Shown in pieces: positions 26,238 to 35,111 of a stretch of DNA of 64,000 nt (positions are counted from its first letter, which is position 1; each line of letters opens with the position of its first letter). The stretch is from Methanocella arvoryzae MRE50 (GTDB lineage Archaea; Halobacteriota; Methanocellia; Methanocellales; Methanocellaceae): NCBI RefSeq assembly GCF_000063445.1, contig NC_009464.1, positions 124,001 to 188,000 of the forward strand. The letters are read 5' to 3'. The notes below the pieces were generated by a model, which saw only the letters and a program-made list of their open reading frames with translations, did not search any database and was not told the origin of the DNA. Position numbers and translations under genes: made by a program.

Positions 26238-26390
26238 TGCGCCTGCTGATCGAGTCCCCTCACTGTTACCTGTTTATTGCTTGTCTCGGCCAGTTTTATT
26301 CTTTCCGCATTTCCCCTCTCCATCGTCACAGGCCTCTAAAATTTTTTTATAAATGTGCCGGATTTCAGAAGTTAAAGGGGATGGTTTAGA

Positions 26391-27164
26391 ATGAGAACCC
26401 GAAGATTGATAACAGGACTAATCTTGTCTGTCCTGATCTCTGTCCTGTTTGTAGCGACGGTGACAGGAATCGCACTCGCAAACGTGCCCGGCGTAGCCCT
26501 AAACGCTCCGCCTCCGCCGCCGGCTCCGAACGTGCCAGTGCAGGGAGGCGAAGGGCTGGTAAAAATAGTGGTAACTCACCGGGACAGCATGGTGCCGGCG
26601 ACCCACTATGTCGATCACGTCTACCTCTTCGACGGGACAAACCTGATCAAGGAATGGAAGTACACAGAAGCCAGCGCGAATCCGAACGAGATATTCACTG
26701 AAGCAGTAGTGCTTCCCGCCACTAAGGACATGAACCTGAGGGCTATCGCACACTGCACCCTTCACGGCTACAGTTCTGCCAACGTGATGGTTACTGTACT
26801 GCCCGCAGGTACCACGCCTCAACAGATGGTCTCGATGAATGTAAAGAACGCTGGCATGCAGATCAATGGTATAGCCGATCCCTCCCAGGCTGCCGGAATG
26901 GTCAACGCCCAGGACCTGGCGCTGATTAAGCAACTACAGTCTAAGGAGATGAACACGATCCAGCAGCACCAGATGCAGACCACGCAGTTCTTCCAGACTG
27001 AACAGGGCAAACAGTTCCTGAAGCAGTTCGACTTCACGGCAAAACAGGGAGCCCAGCCGATGCAGGGTGCCCAGCAGATGCAGGGTGCCCAGCAGATGCA
27101 GGGTGCCCAGCAACCCGGGATGATGAAGAAGCCTGGTAACCAGACACTAAAAATGGGCGCTTAA
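26391..27164 (+). CDS. Secreted superoxide-reductase-like domain protein with Gln/Met-rich tail
   Basis: 257 residues. A signal peptide (about 1-30) and Pro-rich linker (38-50) precede a domain (55-138) whose pattern resembles desulfoferrodoxin/superoxide reductase: VTH63, THYVDHVYLF (His72, His76) and IAHCTLHGY with Cys122-x2-His125, the place of the axial Cys and His iron ligands. His spacing differs from canonical enzymes, so activity is uncertain. The tail is low-complexity, with three exact 18-bp repeats encoding MQGAQQ. An AT-rich promoter (about 26340-26353) precedes it. It may be an exported redox or metal-binding protein. Confidence 0.6.
   Translation: MRTRRLITGLILSVLISVLFVATVTGIALANVPGVALNAPPPPPAPNVPVQGGEGLVKIVVTHRDSMVPATHYVDHVYLFDGTNLIKEWKYTEASANPNEIFTEAVVLPATKDMNLRAIAHCTLHGYSSANVMVTVLPAGTTPQQMVSMNVKNAGMQINGIADPSQAAGMVNAQDLALIKQLQSKEMNTIQQHQMQTTQFFQTEQGKQFLKQFDFTAKQGAQPMQGAQQMQGAQQMQGAQQPGMMKKPGNQTLKMGA
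27060..27113 (+). repeat. Three tandem 18-bp repeats inside a coding region
   Basis: ATGCAGGGTGCCCAGCAG occurs three times in a row (the last copy ends in A), encoding repeated MQGAQQ near the C-terminus of the secreted protein. Copy number may vary between strains. Confidence 0.85.
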
Positions 27165-27274
27165 ATAATGCGCTAATGGCAGAGTCTGGAACCGATAAGC
27201 ATGACATGGCCAGCAGCGACTGGCCTTACATTTTTTACCTGCAGTTTCAATACCTATCAGGACAATGATACCTT

Positions 27275-27907
27275 ATGAACCACGGGATTGAGGAAATCTG
27301 CGACAGAATACGGGCAAGGTTTGACGCCATGGATAAGGCTAGGGAACAATCTCTGGCACTCTCGAGGAAGATCACCAGAAACTCCGGCGACGCCATCAAA
27401 GCCATACACCGTGGGGAGTGGGACCAGTCTGCAAAACTGATAGACGAGACAAGGTCGCTGGTGTTGCAGGTGAACGATATCCTGAGGGATTTTCCCGACA
27501 TCTACTATTCCGGCTACGTCGGCAACGCGCAGACGGAATATGCAGAAGTATCTATTCTAAATGCTGTGCTGCACGGCGAAAATATCCCTTCGCCGGATGA
27601 GCTTCAGGTAGACTATGCCGCTTACTTGAATGGGGTGGGGGATACTATCGGCGAGCTCCGCCGGCACATCCTGGATCAGATCCGCACTGGCAGGCCTGAA
27701 GAGGGAGAAAAATATCTCGATCTGATGGATGAGCTATATACGGAACTGATGTCTTTCGACTACCCCGACGCCATCACCCATGGCCTGCGCAAAAAGACAG
27801 ACGTGGCCCGCTCCCTGATCGAGCGCACCCGCGGCGAGATCACCAACGCCCTGCAGATCAAAGACCTCAAGGATGCGATGGGCAGCTTTAAGCAGAAGAT
27901 CAAATGA
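27275..27907 (+). CDS. Translin family protein
   Basis: A 210-residue all-helical protein of the translin family (COG2178). Translin binds single-stranded RNA and DNA as a ring, and archaeal members may act in RNA processing. The features seen are the N-terminal helical pair with LALSRKITRNSGDAIKAIHRGE, the middle GNAQTEYAEV segment (matching the Q-E-x-x-E region of translin) and the C-terminal LRKKTDVARSLIERTRGEIT. It stands alone between the secreted protein and the MFS gene. Confidence 0.85.
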   Translation: MNHGIEEICDRIRARFDAMDKAREQSLALSRKITRNSGDAIKAIHRGEWDQSAKLIDETRSLVLQVNDILRDFPDIYYSGYVGNAQTEYAEVSILNAVLHGENIPSPDELQVDYAAYLNGVGDTIGELRRHILDQIRTGRPEEGEKYLDLMDELYTELMSFDYPDAITHGLRKKTDVARSLIERTRGEITNALQIKDLKDAMGSFKQKIK

Positions 27908-28000
27908 TACCCTTTAGTTATTCTCTAATTTTTTGGGCGCTCATCAATCCGAAATGCTGATATACTCTGGCAGTATTCATCATGAGCCATCGGTGAAGCT

Positions 28001-29239
28001 TTGATAGACGGAATTTTCAGACGGTACGATAGGCAGATATGGATTCTGACCGGAGGCTCCCTCATCAACAGCTTCGGCTTTTCCATTGCATATCCGTTTA
28101 TTTCACTTTACCTCTACATGTACCGCGGCATTCCGATGACCGATGTGGGCATGGCTTTGCTGATCGCCGCTGCCATCGGCCTTCTGGGCCAGGTTGCCGG
28201 TGGGGAACTGTGTGACAGGATCGGGCGTAAGGCAGTCATGAGCTTTGGCATTGCTCTGAACGTCGTTGCTTTCGGCCTGCTGACCACTGCGATTCTCTTT
28301 CAGGCAGGATATCCTGTATTTGTGGTTTTGCTCTGCCTTCGAGAGATAGCGGGAGGCCTGTACAAGAACGTGCCGTCGGTGATGGTATCCGACGTGGTGC
28401 CTGAAGGCGACCGGAACGGGGCTTTCAGCCTGCTGCGCATCGGCGGCAATCTCGGCTTTGCCATCGGCCCGATCATCGGCGGCATCCTGGCTACATATTC
28501 GTATGCTTACATGTTTGCCGTCACGATGTTTACCAGTGCCATCTTCCTGCTGATCACCATCTTCCTGCTCAGGGATACCCGGCCTGACCAGTGTGGTGCT
28601 AATTTTGCTATAAACGGTGCGAAGGTCTGGTCTGATCATCCGTTCCTCTGGTTCTGCATCGTATCGGCAGTGATATCCGTGGTCTATTCCCAGATGCTTA
28701 GCACCTTCAGCACATATTCAGGCAGCTACGGGCAGATCAACGAGTCGATGATAGGGCTGCTGTTCTCGCTGAACGGCTTCATGATCGTCTTTCTGCAATA
28801 CCCGATTGCAGTATTCCTCGAGCGTTTCAGGCTGACTACCGCCCTGATCGTCGGCTCTCTCCTGTACGCGGCAGGCTTCGGCATGGTCGGCTTCTGTACG
28901 GGCTTCTGGCCGCTATTCCTCTGCATGCTGATAATATCTACAGGCGAGCTGGTCTTCTCTCCGCCTTCCATGAATATCGTGTCCCGGATGGCCAGCCCGG
29001 AGAACAGAGGCAGGTACATGAGCATTTCAGGCGTGCTCGGCAGCGCAGGCTTCGCAGCGGGGCCGTTTATCGGAGGTTTCCTGATGGACCAGTTCTCGGG
29101 GACGATATCTCTCATGTGGCTTATTTTAGGCTTACTCGGGGTGGTATGCGTGCTCGGGTTCATAGTGCTGCGGTCCATGGTCAGCAGCGAGATCGATAAA
29201 GCAGAGGGCGTACCAGAGGTTTATCCGATACAAAGGTAG
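28001..29239 (+). CDS. Major facilitator superfamily transporter (paralog of 10528)
   Basis: 412 residues with 12 predicted helices. Motif A reads GGELCDRIGRKA between helices 2 and 3, and a second half-repeat begins after the central loop near residue 210. The start is TTG 28001, preceded by GGTGAAG. It shares the DRQIW and RGIPMTDVG pattern with the MFS protein at 10528, so the two are recent enough paralogs to suspect related substrates. No regulator gene is adjacent. Confidence 0.85.
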   Translation: MIDGIFRRYDRQIWILTGGSLINSFGFSIAYPFISLYLYMYRGIPMTDVGMALLIAAAIGLLGQVAGGELCDRIGRKAVMSFGIALNVVAFGLLTTAILFQAGYPVFVVLLCLREIAGGLYKNVPSVMVSDVVPEGDRNGAFSLLRIGGNLGFAIGPIIGGILATYSYAYMFAVTMFTSAIFLLITIFLLRDTRPDQCGANFAINGAKVWSDHPFLWFCIVSAVISVVYSQMLSTFSTYSGSYGQINESMIGLLFSLNGFMIVFLQYPIAVFLERFRLTTALIVGSLLYAAGFGMVGFCTGFWPLFLCMLIISTGELVFSPPSMNIVSRMASPENRGRYMSISGVLGSAGFAAGPFIGGFLMDQFSGTISLMWLILGLLGVVCVLGFIVLRSMVSSEIDKAEGVPEVYPIQR

Positions 29240-29329
29240 GGGATAGTAAAATTTAAGCGGTGTAGGCTATATATGAGTGTCCGCTTTATAAAATACTAAA
29301 TCAGATGCTATATGATAGAGGAGAAACTT

Positions 29330-31363
29330 ATGTCAGAGTTCCCATGCGACAAACCGGTACTGGTGACCTGTGGCCTGCCCTACGCTAACGGCTCCGCCCA
29401 CATCGGCCACCTGAGGACGTATATACCCGCGGATATGTTCGTGAGGACCCTGAGAATGATGGGCCAGGAAACCGTCTTTGTATGCGGTTCGGATGCCCAC
29501 GGCACTCCTATCATCGTCAATGCGGAGGAGCAGAAGATCTCTCCGCGTCAGCTTGTTGACAAGTATCATGTTCAGTTTGACTCCATCTTTAAGAAATGTG
29601 GTGTCATTTTCGACAGGTATGGAAACACGGATGACCCCACGAATCACGCCCGCACGAAGTCGATTGTCTCAGAGTTGCAGAAGAACGGCTACGTGTACCC
29701 GAAAGAGATCAAGGTAGCTTATTGCCCGCAGTGCCAGCGCGGCCTGCCGGACCGGTATGTAGAAGGCGTGTGTCCGTACTGCAGCTCGATCGCCCGGGGC
29801 GACGAGTGCGACATCGGCTGCCAGCGGCACCTCGAGCCGGGAGAGATCCTTGACCCTAAGTGCAAGGTTTGCGGCTCGAAGGCCGAGGTCAGGACGCAGG
29901 AGCACTTCTTCTTCAAGCTCTCGGAGTTCGGAGATTTCCTGCAGGAGTACCTGAACACTCTCCACGCTACCCCTAATGCAGTCAACTATGCAATGGAATG
30001 GGCGAAAGAGCTGAAAGACTGGTGTATCACCAGAAACCTCGAATGGGGAGTCAAGTACCCCGGCCACGAAGATCTCGTCGTCTACGTCTGGGTAGACGCG
30101 CCTATCGGCTACATAGCGTTCACTGAAGAGTACGCTAAGGCAGCCGGCAAAAACTGGGAAGACTTATGGAAGGGCGACAGCCGGATCATCCACTTCATCG
30201 GCGGGGACATCATCTACCACCATTGCATTTTCTGGCCTGCAATGCTCAAGGGCGCGGGCTACACCCTGCCATGGGGAGTCGTCGCCTCGGGCATGATTAA
30301 GGTGAACGACAAGAAGTTCAGCAAGAGCAGAGGCTACATTGTGTGGGTGGAGGACGACTACCTCGCTCACGGGTTCCACCCGGACCTTTTAAGGTACTAC
30401 ATCCTCAGCTACACGTCCCACACCAAGGACATCAACTTCTCCTGGACCGAGTTCCAGACAAAGATCAACAAGGAACTGGTCGGCAGCTACGGTAACTTCG
30501 TGAACCGTGTCCTGACTTTCATCGACTCGAAGGGCATCGATGTGAAAGGCACGATCGACCCAAAGATCTCCTCTGCGATTAAGACTGCTATAGACATGGT
30601 CAAGACCGAGATCGGCAACTATGAGTTCAAGAAGATCTGCGATTCGATCATCACCCTCTCGGACGTCGGCAACACCTATTTCCAGAGCCACGAGCCCTGG
30701 AAGCTGATCAAGGAGAACCCTGCCGCTTGCGAGAATGTGCTTTTCAATTGCATACAGATCGTGAAAGCCCTCGCAATCCTGTCCGAGCCCACGGTGCCCG
30801 AAAAGGCAAAGGAAATCTGGGGCATGCTGGGCTACGATCCGGCGACTCTCGCGAGCGCCCGCATTGACGATGCGCTGGTGCCCTATGAGAACCGCCCGAG
30901 GCCGAAGCCCTCCATCCTGTTCACAAAGCTCGAAGACAAGAAAATTGCGGAGATGACGAAGATCATGGACGAACGTGTAAAGGCTGCCGAGGCAAAGCTC
31001 AACGGCAAGAAGGCCGAAGAAGAGCTGGAACCCCAGTTACCCCCAATCACGATCGACGACTTCGCGAAGATGGAGCTCCGGGTCGGAAAAGTAATAGCCA
31101 GTGAGAAGATTAAGGGCAGTAAAAAACTGCTCAAGAACCTGATCGACCTCGGCGAGGACAAGCCCAGGCAGATCGTCTCAGGTATCGCAGAAGTCTATAC
31201 ACCTGAAGAGATGGTGGGCAAGACCGTTATCGTCATCGCCAACCTGAAGCCGACTAAGATTATGGGGGTAGAATCCAACGGCATGATCCTGGCTGCGGAC
31301 TCTAACGGGGCAACACTGCTGACCGTGGAGAAGCCGTCCGAGCCGGGCACAAAAGTCCGATAG
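29330..31363 (+). CDS. metG: Methionyl-tRNA synthetase
   Basis: Charges initiator and elongator tRNA-Met. The 677-residue protein has the HIGH signature as HIGH-L ([10 protein letters not shown]), the four-Cys zinc knuckle pairs (CPQC, CPYC, CDIGC and CKVC), the KMSKS motif as KFSKSRG, and the C-terminal tRNA-binding OB domain (from about residue 575: [17 protein letters not shown]). Thus it is the fused type in which the Trbp111-like domain is attached. GAGGAG (near 29317-29322) supports ATG 29330 over ATG 29312. Confidence 0.96.
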   Translation: MSEFPCDKPVLVTCGLPYANGSAHIGHLRTYIPADMFVRTLRMMGQETVFVCGSDAHGTPIIVNAEEQKISPRQLVDKYHVQFDSIFKKCGVIFDRYGNTDDPTNHARTKSIVSELQKNGYVYPKEIKVAYCPQCQRGLPDRYVEGVCPYCSSIARGDECDIGCQRHLEPGEILDPKCKVCGSKAEVRTQEHFFFKLSEFGDFLQEYLNTLHATPNAVNYAMEWAKELKDWCITRNLEWGVKYPGHEDLVVYVWVDAPIGYIAFTEEYAKAAGKNWEDLWKGDSRIIHFIGGDIIYHHCIFWPAMLKGAGYTLPWGVVASGMIKVNDKKFSKSRGYIVWVEDDYLAHGFHPDLLRYYILSYTSHTKDINFSWTEFQTKINKELVGSYGNFVNRVLTFIDSKGIDVKGTIDPKISSAIKTAIDMVKTEIGNYEFKKICDSIITLSDVGNTYFQSHEPWKLIKENPAACENVLFNCIQIVKALAILSEPTVPEKAKEIWGMLGYDPATLASARIDDALVPYENRPRPKPSILFTKLEDKKIAEMTKIMDERVKAAEAKLNGKKAEEELEPQLPPITIDDFAKMELRVGKVIASEKIKGSKKLLKNLIDLGEDKPRQIVSGIAEVYTPEEMVGKTVIVIANLKPTKIMGVESNGMILAADSNGATLLTVEKPSEPGTKVR

Positions 31364-31505
31364 TCGGGCCTCCGGGGACCGGCATCGCCGGTATCCCGCC
31401 GACCTGTTTTACTGTAATCCTTCGTCGTTGCTACCAGGGAGATTCTAAAAGTATAAGGCATATTACGTACATATTCCAGTTTCATCAGGGGTATCAGGTG
31501 TTTGT

Positions 31506-32198
31506 ATGGTGTTACCCGAGTACTTTAAGTGCGTCATCACTAACTGGGATTATATCTACGGACTTTGCAGGAACATTTCTAAAGACGTGCGAAAATCAGG
31601 GTACACTCCCGACGTAATTGTGGCGCTGGCCCGGGGCGGCTGGTTTGCCGGCAGGGTTCTCTGCGACTTTCTAAACCTGAACGACCTCACGAGCCTGAAG
31701 ATCGAGCACTACACGGGTACGGCGAACGTCTCAGAAGGGCCTAAAGTCAGGTACCTGTTCGACGGCGCCTCCGTAAAAGGCAAAAACGTCCTCATCGTAG
31801 ACGATATTACCGACACCGGCAAAAGCCTGCTTACGGCGAAGGAGTACATATCAAGATATGAGCCGGCCTCGGTCAAGACTGCCACGCTGCAGCACCTGAC
31901 CTGTTCCCAGTTCAAGGCGGACTACGTGGGAGAAGTCCTGGACGAGTGGGCCTGGGTGGTGTTTCCATGGAACTTCATGGAAGACATGTGTGATCTGACC
32001 TGTCAGGTCGCGGACAAGGAAAAGCTGAAAGTATTCACTGTCAACGATATCAAGGCCTGCCTGAAAAAGTACCATCAGATTGAGCCGACATATTTCGAGA
32101 TCAGCCAGCCCGGGCGCATGCAGGAGATCATGTGCGAAATGGAGTACAGAGGCAAGATCCGCTCCGCGGGCAACGAGCGCTGGCAGTTTGTAAAGTAA
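31506..32198 (+). CDS. Phosphoribosyltransferase of the archaeal hypoxanthine/xanthine type
   Basis: 230 residues. The PRPP-binding motif VLIVDDITDTGKSL (about 96-109) and the N-terminal (V/I)VALARGGWFAGRVL are diagnostic of the class I PRTase fold. The C-terminal 90 residues (from WVVFPWNFMEDMCDL) are an archaeal extension containing a helical domain. Similar proteins are annotated as purine phosphoribosyltransferases in archaea, but the base is not established. The next gene begins shortly after its stop, so the pair may be co-transcribed. Confidence 0.85.
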   Translation: MVLPEYFKCVITNWDYIYGLCRNISKDVRKSGYTPDVIVALARGGWFAGRVLCDFLNLNDLTSLKIEHYTGTANVSEGPKVRYLFDGASVKGKNVLIVDDITDTGKSLLTAKEYISRYEPASVKTATLQHLTCSQFKADYVGEVLDEWAWVVFPWNFMEDMCDLTCQVADKEKLKVFTVNDIKACLKKYHQIEPTYFEISQPGRMQEIMCEMEYRGKIRSAGNERWQFVK

Positions 32199-32230
32199 CG
32201 GGGTGACTGAATAAGCCGGGGGTATGTGCC

Positions 32231-32710
32231 ATTTCGACTGATATCATAGAAAAGACCGACACGACTCTTTACATCATCGAGCGGCATGATAAGAGCGCAC
32301 GTATCACCTGCACCACAGGTAAGATTACCATCAGCATGAAACAGGGGATCGACAAAGATGTCCTCGCCCTGATTCTTATCTCGCTCTCCGAAGTCGATTC
32401 TACCGTCGTCTACGAGTTCGAAACCATGTGCCCCTACGACGATATCAACAGCTATCGGCAGGACGACTACATCGTCATTTCTTATTCTAAAGCCGATGAC
32501 GCCTACAAGACGATATTCAACGTCCCGTTCTCCAGGCGGAAAGCTCTGAGGCGCCTCGCACTGGGCCTGATTGAGCAACTTCGAGAAGCTGATTTCGACA
32601 TGCCGATTCTATGGGATGGCAACCCGTCCAAGATCAACCAGCTATACGAAGTCCTTGGCGACAGCTCGAGCTGGAGACTGCAGGTCATCGAAGCTAATAA
32701 GGAAGGTTAG
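32231..32710 (+). CDS. Hypothetical protein, apparently without a canonical start codon
   Basis: The frame is open from 32207 to 32710. The first ATG in frame, 32336, lies in the middle of a coherent strand pattern (TLYIIERHDKSARITCTTGK...), so translation probably begins earlier. No ATG, GTG or TTG is available between the stop at 32204-32206 and 32336. ATT 32231 has GGGGGT seven bases upstream and CTG 32207 is another option. The product (about 159 residues) has a beta-rich first half and a helical second half ending LQVIEANKEG. I do not recognise the family. Confidence 0.55.
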   Translation: MSTDIIEKTDTTLYIIERHDKSARITCTTGKITISMKQGIDKDVLALILISLSEVDSTVVYEFETMCPYDDINSYRQDDYIVISYSKADDAYKTIFNVPFSRRKALRRLALGLIEQLREADFDMPILWDGNPSKINQLYEVLGDSSSWRLQVIEANKEG

Positions 32711-32735
32711 ATTATAGTCCTGTGAAAATGAGGTT

Positions 32736-32815
32736 ATCGTCGGCGCCCGGCCGCCTTGTTTTTAGTTCGCAAAGGCGCAACGTCGCAGCGACGCAAAGTC
32801 TAATCAGAAAACCTT
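32736..32815 (+). repeat. Dispersed repeat, copy 1
   Basis: 80 bp beginning ATCGTCGGCGCC and containing CGCAAAGGCGCAA and GACGCAAAGTCTAATC. It aligns without gaps to the reverse complement of 62952-63031 (about 69 of 80 bases by hand). Its core also matches the reverse complement of 33299-33358. Confidence 0.8.
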
Positions 32816-32914
32816 CTCGTTCTATGAAACTTGTTGATTCGGCGAGGGTTGCAAGGCTTCCCGGCAACCAGCTTATTATAACTGTTTTTTCTACTTAAGC
32901 AGATGAAAAATACC

Positions 32915-33100
32915 TGGAGGTCGGGGAGTTCCCGGGAGGTCGGGGAGGATTTTCAAGCTGGGAGGTCTGAGAGGTAAGAGAGGTTGGAGAGGAGGTTGGA
33001 GAGTGTGGAAAGGTCTGAGAGGATTTACGTACGAATATTCTCTCTAAACTCCCTGAGCCTCTCCGACCTCCTCCCGGACCTCTCAACACCTCCCTGACCC
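32915..33100. repeat. Purine/pyrimidine-asymmetric imperfect hairpin
   Basis: The left arm (to about 33024) is almost all purine and contains two exact copies of GGAGGTCGGGGAG (32916-32928, 32935-32947) and many GAGAGG units. The right arm (33038-33100) is its pyrimidine complement, for example CTCCGACCTCC at 33061. TACGTA lies at the centre. Confidence 0.7.
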
Positions 33101-33124
33101 AGATTTTTCATGAAACGTCAAGGG

Positions 33125-33264
33125 GCCAGGCACGCCAGAGACTTTTTCGATCGGAATCACGCCGATCACTGAAATTATTGTCTGGCGTTCGATAAAAAAT
33201 GTCTATCCTGGCGTTCCATGAAAAATTTATCTCTTGGCGAGCTTGGCTTCTTGGCGTGCCTGGC
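33125..33264. repeat. 13-bp inverted repeat with internal direct repeats
   Basis: GCCAGGCACGCCA (33125-33137) is mirrored by TGGCGTGCCTGGC (33252-33264). Between them CTGGCGTTC occurs twice (33182 and 33208), each followed by an AT-rich stretch. Confidence 0.7.
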
Positions 33265-33298
33265 GGTATTTTCGACCTATACTGTGCTAACTTTCAAT

Positions 33299-33358
33299 TT
33301 TTGCGACCTTGCGCCCCTGCGCCTTTGCGATTTAAAACCGAGGCCTCCCGGGGCCGAG
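33299..33358 (-). repeat. Dispersed repeat, diverged copy 3 (inverted to copy 1)
   Basis: The reverse complement reads CGGTTTTAAATCGCAAAGG then CGCAGGGGCGCAAGGTCGC, matching the middle of copies 1 and 2. With copy 1 it brackets the hairpin island in inverted orientation. Confidence 0.6.
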
Positions 33359-33469
33359 CCAGTTCACTTTTACGTATCCCTTACTTGAAAACCCATTTTT
33401 CATCAGAGAGCAATTCTTAAATTTTTTAGGACTGTCAGGTATCAATTAAAATACTATTTGTATAAAAAC

Positions 33470-33489
33470 GGAGTGCTTCGATGCACTCC
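33470..33489. promoter_or_regulatory. Small hairpin upstream of hxlB
   Basis: GGAGTGC-TTCGAT-GCACTCC, a 7-bp perfect stem, about 16 bp before the presumed hxlB TATA region. It could be an operator. Confidence 0.35.
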
Positions 33490-33573
33490 AACCGCCTGCG
33501 CCGGATAACCTTTATTAAGTAGTTCACCGAATATGGGACACAACCATTTAAGCCCTTTGAGGAGCCGCACAAT

Positions 33574-34209
33574 ATGGAAGTAAAATCCCCTCGCACTGAC
33601 GCGCCGATTAATGTCAATACCAACCAGGTAGTCACAGACACGATGATCTCTATTGCAGACAGTCTGATCAACATTGCCGACTCTATTGATGCTTCAAACC
33701 TCGACGAGTTTGCCAGCATGCTGACCTCGGCCAACCGCATCTTTGTCATGGGAGCAGGCCGCTCAGGCCTTGTGGCGAAATCGTTTGCCATGCGCCTGAT
33801 GCACATCGGATTCCAGGTCTACGTCGTAGGCGAAATTATCACCCCCGCGGTAACGGCAGGCGATGTAGTCGTCGCTATCTCGGGCAGCGGCAACACCCGC
33901 ACGATCTCTGAATTCGGGGAAATCTGCAAAAAGCTCAATGTGAAGCTGGTCACGGTGACCACTAACAAGGATTCTGCCCTGGGCCGGATGTCGGACCTCG
34001 TGGTGATTCTTGACAACAAGCAGAAGCCGGTCCAGAGCAAGGAATATATGGAACGGCAGCTCAGGGGCAACCACAAATCACTGACCCCGCTGGGCACTCT
34101 GTTCGAGCTTACGGCAGCAGTCTTCCTGGATGCCTTCATTGCCAAGATGATGGTGATCAAGGGCGTAGACGAGTCGTTCCTGAAGCAGCGCCATACTGTA
34201 CTCGAATAA
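33574..34209 (+). CDS. hxlB: 6-Phospho-3-hexuloisomerase
   Basis: Interconverts D-arabino-hex-3-ulose 6-phosphate and fructose 6-phosphate. In archaea lacking the pentose phosphate pathway this runs in reverse to supply ribulose 5-phosphate. The 211-residue protein is a single SIS domain with MGAGRSGLVAKSFAMRLMHIG, AISGSGNTRTISE and the terminal TPLGTLFELTAAVFLDA motif. No hexulose-phosphate synthase gene is adjacent. A short N-terminal extension (first 25 residues) is variable. The Met at 33574 is preceded by an AT-rich promoter. Confidence 0.93.
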   Translation: MEVKSPRTDAPINVNTNQVVTDTMISIADSLINIADSIDASNLDEFASMLTSANRIFVMGAGRSGLVAKSFAMRLMHIGFQVYVVGEIITPAVTAGDVVVAISGSGNTRTISEFGEICKKLNVKLVTVTTNKDSALGRMSDLVVILDNKQKPVQSKEYMERQLRGNHKSLTPLGTLFELTAAVFLDAFIAKMMVIKGVDESFLKQRHTVLE

Positions 34210-34353
34210 ACCTTTTTATGCGCCTGGAGTACAATATCTTATTTTTCAAGACATAAATATTCAAGCACATAATAAAATTGCCCCTGTTTCTCGTTTTATG
34301 GCCAAGATATCGAGCAGCAGGCTTTTTAAACCAGAATATCCAATTAGGGGTAT

Positions 34354-35082
34354 ATGCACCTTGCCAGAACAGGATTAGTCGCCGTGATTATCTTTAGCGC
34401 AGCAGCTGTCTTGTTTTCCTCTGCAGGGTATAGCCAGGAAAGCATACCGGTCTTCAACATGACACTGACGATTGAAGAAACTGGCGCTTTGCACTATAAG
34501 ATAGTGCAGACCATGCCGGCAAGCAGGGATGGGGTAACGAATGCCAGACTGGAGCTCCAGAAGCAGTACCGGCCTGAAAATGTCTCTATATACGATTATG
34601 CCACTGGCAAGCCATTGAAGTATAACCTAAAAGAGCAGGAAAATGTGCTGATCTACGATGTGCACTTTGATCGGCCCTACTTCACAGGGTATACCTTTGT
34701 CGTGGAATACGATAATCACAACCGCATCGTAGAAGAAGGCAGAGGGGTTTACAGCATCGGCTACCGGCCTGGAGTAGACATCAACAGGGTGGAACGTATA
34801 TCCACAGTCATTTTGCCGCCGAAAAATTTTACTTATCTGGACTATAATCATGCGCTCGACAAGCCGGTATCAGTGCAAAACGTCGACGGCAGAACGATCG
34901 TTCAGTTCAGGAATATCAGTAGCGCACCTGCAGAGTATGCCTGGGAAATCAAATTCCGGGCTGTAGGTATCAAGGATGAGCTTAAGACGCCGAAAAGTGG
35001 CTCACCTGTAGCTGTCCCAGGTATGACAGCGGTCATTTCTCTTATTACTCTTATCGCAGCAGTCCGGCTGATTAAAAAATAG
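34354..35082 (+). CDS. Secreted, C-terminally anchored surface protein
   Basis: 242 residues: a signal peptide (about 1-27), a beta-rich extracellular domain, and a C-terminal anchor made of VPGM, a hydrophobic helix and a final Lys-Lys. The PGx-helix-basic arrangement resembles PGF-CTERM sorting signals processed by archaeosortase, although Phe is replaced by Met. The ectodomain (TLTIEETGALHYKIVQTMPA...) is reminiscent of DUF2207- or bacterial-type sandwich domains but is not identified. It lies 29 bp upstream of another secreted protein gene. Confidence 0.65.
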   Translation: MHLARTGLVAVIIFSAAAVLFSSAGYSQESIPVFNMTLTIEETGALHYKIVQTMPASRDGVTNARLELQKQYRPENVSIYDYATGKPLKYNLKEQENVLIYDVHFDRPYFTGYTFVVEYDNHNRIVEEGRGVYSIGYRPGVDINRVERISTVILPPKNFTYLDYNHALDKPVSVQNVDGRTIVQFRNISSAPAEYAWEIKFRAVGIKDELKTPKSGSPVAVPGMTAVISLITLIAAVRLIKK

Positions 35083-35111
35083 CCGGTAAATCGACTGTCG
35101 GAAGGGTTAAG

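Larger units (their letters stand above)
32711..33573. other. 863-bp gene-free island of repeats
   Basis: It contains dispersed repeat copy 1 (32736-32815), a purine-rich then pyrimidine-rich imperfect hairpin (32915-33100), inverted GCCAGGCACGCCA arms, an inverted third repeat copy (33299-33358), a short hairpin (33470-33489) and the hxlB promoter (about 33505-33513). Open frames here are low-complexity and lack ribosome sites. Confidence 0.65.

Noticed and set aside
32075-32578. Minus-strand frame opposite the 32231 gene
   Set aside because: Plus-strand coding continues smoothly from the phosphoribosyltransferase gene; the antisense product looks random.
32895-33420. Short frames in the repeat island
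   Set aside because: Low-complexity products of purine/pyrimidine repeats with no ribosome-binding sites.
32711-33573. Insertion sequence with transposase
   Set aside because: No transposase-like frame and no clear target duplication; kept only as a repeat island.
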